Assembly (NCBI GenBank): GCA_945643635.1
Contig: CALZFC010000031.1
Coordinates: forward strand, 1,910,001 to 1,974,000
Source: Allodiplogaster sudhausi
Lineage: Eukaryota > Nematoda > Chromadorea > Rhabditida > Diplogasteridae
Direction of reading: 5' to 3'
Length of the DNA: 64,000 bases
A program made the translations under genes and the position numbers. The notes below the pieces were generated by a model that was not told the origin of the DNA, did not search any database, and was given only the letters and a program-made list of their open reading frames with translations. Below are positions 59,564-64,000 of this stretch, piece by piece (positions within the stretch are counted from its first letter, which is position 1; the number at the start of each line of letters is the position of its first letter).

Positions 59564-62500
59564 TCAATCATCTTCTTCATCCGAGGAAACCTACAACGAC
59601 AAATAAATCTCATCAAAACTCTCTGACATCAATATATACTCTTTTCCCCCCTTTTTATTTTATCTCTCGCTTTCTCAGTCCTTATTCTTTTCTTACCATT
59701 AGCTAGCTCAATCTCTTATCTCTCTGTCTCTCTCTCTCTCTCTTCGTAATGCCCACTCACAATAACTCTCTGCCGGATATTCCGTTGAGTGGATGGCTCT
59801 TCGTCGCTTGAAGGCTGCAAAAACAATGGATATCCTCCTTTTCAATGTCTTCCAGATATCAGAACTTCGCTCACGATACCTTCGATTTTTTCACGTCAAT
59901 ATTCAGAGATTAACAAAAAAAAAACGCGTGAGCATAAAAATGAAAAAAAGTGAAAATAAATATATCTCACCACTTCCTTGCCAAGCACTTCATCCGGCCC
60001 GAAGGACAACTCGGACAACTCATCTTCCTTAACCAGCAGAAATCATTCATCGGAATCTCCTTTTCTGTTGCACATCATTCAAAAATAAATTCCTTCTCTT
60101 CATGTTCTTATTCAATATTCCTTCTTAATTAAGGCCCGTTACAATGTTACTAATCGTTGTAAAAAAAAACTGACTGAAATGCCAACTCAAATAAATCGTC
60201 AAAATATTAGTTTACTTAGTTATCTACAAAGTCGAGTATTTTTATTATTATCTTCCTAGGTAATCCATAAAGTAGTCGCCTATTAAAAGAGTGAGTAGTT
60301 CAAACACGGGATCATGTTATCTTTCTTCAAAGAAGTGGGACCCATGAACTTGAAAAGGGACTCAAATATCCTGATGTGCTTACCTCGCGTGGCTTCTGCT
60401 GGGTTGCCCTGATCCGACTGGACTTGGCACGCTTAGTCAGTTCATCGCTCATTCTCTTCTCCTTTCTCCTCTGCGCTGTCTCTGCCGCGCGGCAACGCTC
60501 CCTTGAACATTTCACTCCTTAGAACTCAATTTTAAATCCACATCTTTAAACAATATATACATATAAAATTACTCGAGAACGGTTTAATTTAATTACGCAA
60601 AATTACACTTCTCTGATACATTCTACCTTAATAAGGAAACACGCGGTTTTAAACCATGGAGGAAAAGAAGTAAGTATTTCAGCAAGATTTCAACCAGAAT
60701 CAAACCTCACCGATTGGAGATGGCCTCTGCCGCCTTGGCTGCTTCCAGAACATCCTTGATCTGCGCTTCCATCTCCTTCTGCAATTCATTTTTTTAGTAA
60801 TAAATATAATTTACTGTATATGTAAAAATATTTCTGTCTCAAACCTTGTTAAGTTCCTTGCTGCAGCTGACAACTGGACATTTGGTCGTGTCATTGTTAT
60901 CTCGCTGAGCCCACCTGAAAAAGAGCAAATGTTGAAGTCACCAAGTACGAGTACAGTAGTTCAATTAGCAAGAGATACGGTAGCGACTGACTTGGTCCAG
61001 CAGAGTGGATGCATGCGAGTCTCGCAGTGTTCGCAGGAGACACAGCGATTGGAACGGAACGCGACGCGTTGGCACACGCAACGCGGCAGCTGAAATTGTT
61101 CAATCGATATATTCCTTGAAGCATATCTCACATTGCTTAATATGGGGCACCCAAATGCCCGAGGAAGGATGAGTGAGGGCTAGCTTTTTCCTTGTGCGTA
61201 TAACTCGAGCCAAAAACAGCTAATATATTCTATTACATGTTGATCGGGCTGGAAATTACGATTTTTCAACCAGGAAAGATGACTGAAAAGTTGTCAAGCC
61301 AGTCAGCTTTTAAGCTATGATATCTCAACGTAATGATTTCCTTTAATTAGACTTCTGCATTGCCGTCCATGAAATGTTTCATTGTTTCGCAAATGCAACA
61401 TCATATTTACGGTCAGGTAACTGTTAGATGCCACATGCTATTATTTAGTTTTTCCACTTTATTTCTATGTAACTGGTAACTGCTTATCGCAGGATCAGTG
61501 GCTTACAAAAAAAAACTATATTTTTTAACAACCTTGTAACGAGCGGTGAGCAGAGGTGCCATTTCTTCGGTGGCGCGAGGAGTGAGTGTGATGTCATCGC
61601 CATCCTGGATATTAGGCATATTTAGTTAATCATTCATATCTCGAGAAAACAAAGGAGTTATCGATTTGGATAGGCCGAAAAGGAAAATAAAGGTTTACCA
61701 GCAAGAAAATGCCACCAGCAACAATCTTGTCGATTAGCTCTTGTGCATTCGCCATGGTCATGGGCTTCGGCAGATCGCGCGCTTTCTGAAAGACAAGCTA
61801 CCGTATACGCAAACCCGTCCAGTCATACTATTCCCTAGCACAAACTTTTCCAATGCCATGAGAAACACTGTGTAGCTGGTAAAGGAAGGTAGGAACAAAT
61901 ACACACAGAGAAACAAGAGAGCAACAATTAAAGCGGTTAATTAAGTTAATTAATCATGTGGAGTACTGCACTCATTTTTTCTTCAGAAATTACTTCAACA
62001 AGAATGACAACTACAGTAACCCGACCTGGAGTGCTGCTCCGTAGCGGACGCTCCCGTTCTCGGTCACCATCTGATCCACCCAAGACATCAGAAGGAATTG
62101 TTCGTCGGCGCTGAAGAAAGAATACATTCCAAGAACCGCGGTTTCTAGTAGTGCAATGACACGGCTGACACACGCGCATCTTCGATCTTACATTCCAATC
62201 ATTTTCGCAAATGTTAGAACTTAATGTGCACATTGTAGAAAAAAAGCTTAAGGGGGGAAAGAAGGATAACTAAAATATGGCAAAATTCAATAGTGTATTA
62301 CCAGATGAGTTTCCCCGGTGCAGCCACCGGGACAACTACACTGAATGAACTCTGTGTTGCTGCAGCAGAATCAGAATTCAGTAAGTGCCTCCTGACCTGA
62401 GATGGGAGGCGGCTCCGAGTGCGTCAGTGTGTTTGTGCTCGCTGATCAGCACCATCCACTCCTGACTCTGCACTCCGTTGTCCATTCGAATCAGCCGCAT

Positions 62501-63312
62501 CCCAAGCTGGCAATCAGTTTCATCATCATTCCAATGTTTAATCGTAAACAACACGAATACAGAAAGGTGCCATACCTTCTTGATCTTCTCATCAATGCTG
62601 CTCTTGAGCTTCTCCGTTAATTCATCCAGTCTCGCAGCAGTGACATTGAGGAGTGACAGCTGATTCTCACGAGTGTCCACCTCTGTGAAAGCAGATATTA
62701 GTAAGGTATTTTGGGCCTTACCGACGCCATACCTCAGCCAAATATTGACGAACAAATTCTATTTTTTACGCTCTCAACCCTGCGCACCGCGACCCAAGCC
62801 TCATAACCCAACCCTGTTTTCCTCAGCAGCCTACAGTGCAATTTATTCTCTGCTTTTCAGGTCACGATCGAAAAACTTTAGTCATTCCCACAGGTCAATC
62901 AAGGAGAAATTAGTTGGGCAAAGAAATGTAAAGAAAATTCGCGCAACCTTTTCGTTCATTCAGGAGAGCAAAGTTGCGGATGAAACTCATGCAGAACCTC
63001 TTCTTCTACAAAAATAGAATAAGAACCTGATATTGAATAAGTAAGCTCGGTTCGAGCCTGAAAAGGCTTTAGTTAGAGACCAGGTCCATTGCCAACACGA
63101 CGTGGTCGATCTAGTGTATCACGAGCCAAACTTCACCTTGAAATGACAGTACTGACCGTGATCTGTCCATGTTGAATGAGTTCGTGCAGAGTTGCCTGGT
63201 GTGGCTGGCCGAATCCTTCGGCCGCATCCAGGACTAGGCCAAAATCGAGTGGCTGAGCAGCAGCTGGCTGGCCGCTGCCGCCGCTCTCTTCGTCGGAAGG
63301 AGACTCAGACAT
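59564..63312 (-). CDS. NSE1: NSE1 (NSMCE1-like) RING subunit of the SMC5/6 complex
   Basis: NSE1 pairs with NSE3 in the SMC5/6 genome-maintenance complex and has a variant RING with ubiquitin-ligase activity. About 14 exons join in phase: 63157-63312, 62948-63005, 62576-62682, 62397-62506, 62026-62110, 61699-61785, 61533-61604, about 60993-61090, then segments near 60.9, 60.75, 60.45, 60.0, 59.8 and 59.57 kb. The product is about 388 aa. The winged-helix part reads HQATLHELIQHGQIT to ARLDELTEKLKSSIDEKIKK, then FLLMSWVDQMVTENGSVRYG, PKPMTMANAQELIDKIVAGG and DGDDITLTPRATEEMAPLL. The RING (about residues 226-275) has CVCQ, CVSCEHCETRMHPLCW and CPVVSC, a Cys/His set typical of NSE1. A charged C-terminal extension of about 110 aa (RRKEKRMSDELTKRAKSS, then acidic SSDEEDD) makes it longer than human NSMCE1 (266 aa). 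Start ATG at 63312. Confidence 0.88.
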
Positions 63313-63704
63313 CCACAATCAACAGCAGGAAACCGGGCTAAAGTAGACAACGAAAAAGGAGTTATTCAAGAAGAAGAAAAGTTCTGATGGTGAAATCACA
63401 TTCTAATATCTCTGGTAAAAAGCGAATGGTCCAATTCCCCGCGAGGTAATGGTGAAATGGTGCAAAACTTGCAATATTTCGCAGAAATATGCGATGAACA
63501 CTTCACGAACATGCGCGGTTGAAATTGGAAGAAAAACGTGTTGGAACATGAGACTTGGAAAGAATGTTTGAAAATGAAATTTAACCGCCAAATTAGAACA
63601 GTTCTATGATTCCACCAATCAAACAATAGATAGAAAATGTGAAACACTGATGCAACACACCAGAATTACCTATACCATTATTGCTTTCTCTCTTTGTCTC
63701 TCTC

Positions 63705-63761
<57 letters not shown>

Positions 63762-64000
63762 TTTCCTGAATCTTTCTCTTTTCTTTTTGATCTTTCTCAC
63801 TGATTTCCTCCTTCTGAATCTCATATTTACAACTTTAATTCTTGGACTGAAGTTCGAATGCTCGAAGCTGAGTGAATCTCATTTATCAGATCACGTTTTG
63901 AGGACAGCCAAAATTCTACCTATTTGTGAAAAATACCAGTAATGTTTCGTAACTTCATTCAAAGATCGAGATCAATAGAACTCTAAGTGATTCTCCTTCT
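63313..64000. other. Upstream region of NSE1 with a (CT)n tract
   Basis: It contains the presumptive NSE1 promoter and leader and a (CT)n microsatellite at about 63706-63762. No further gene can be supported before the window ends. Confidence 0.5.

Overview
The window is eukaryotic: every protein-coding locus is split by GT-AG introns, many only 40-100 bp long, and all recognisable genes are animal ones. Short introns and repeated TACNGTA-type motifs fit a nematode best, but this is an inference and no marker fixes the species. The non-coding DNA is extremely rich in (GA)n/(CT)n microsatellites, which create dozens of spurious open frames reading SLSLSL or ERERER.

Left end (1-7.3 kb): the 3' exons of a plus-strand SMOC-like matricellular gene (thyroglobulin type-1 module plus SPARC-type EF-hand domain) run towards a complete minus-strand Otx/orthodenticle homeobox gene (2897-7247, eight coding exons, 332 aa). 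Upstream of Otx is a gene desert of about 21 kb (7.25-28.4 kb) filled with GA/CT tracts. It holds a composite inverted-repeat element at 13.83-16.05 kb and short stretches that may be regulatory.

Middle (28.4-47.4 kb): a full canonical nuclear poly(A) polymerase gene (28417-35770, minus) is followed on the same strand by four genes I could not place: a single-pass membrane protein (36605-37982), a proline/arginine-rich protein (38743 to at least 40352), a 96-aa secreted Q/Y-rich peptide with a GPI-like tail and a TATA promoter (42248-44217), and a Ser/Pro-rich protein (46514-47357). Poly(A) polymerase introns contain an 18-copy 46-bp minisatellite and a GC-rich foldback insertion.

Right end (48.5-63.3 kb): two chromatin genes lie head to tail on the minus strand. 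One is a complete ARID4/RBBP1 orthologue (Tudor, RBB1NT, ARID, chromobarrel, C-terminal coiled coil; 48523-58891). The other is NSE1, the RING subunit of the SMC5/6 complex (59564-63312), with a long charged C-terminal extension.

The genes do not form one pathway. Three act in the nucleus on RNA 3' ends or chromatin, one is a developmental transcription factor, and the rest are extracellular, membrane or unrecognised. No rRNA, confirmed tRNA, CRISPR array or prokaryotic feature was seen.
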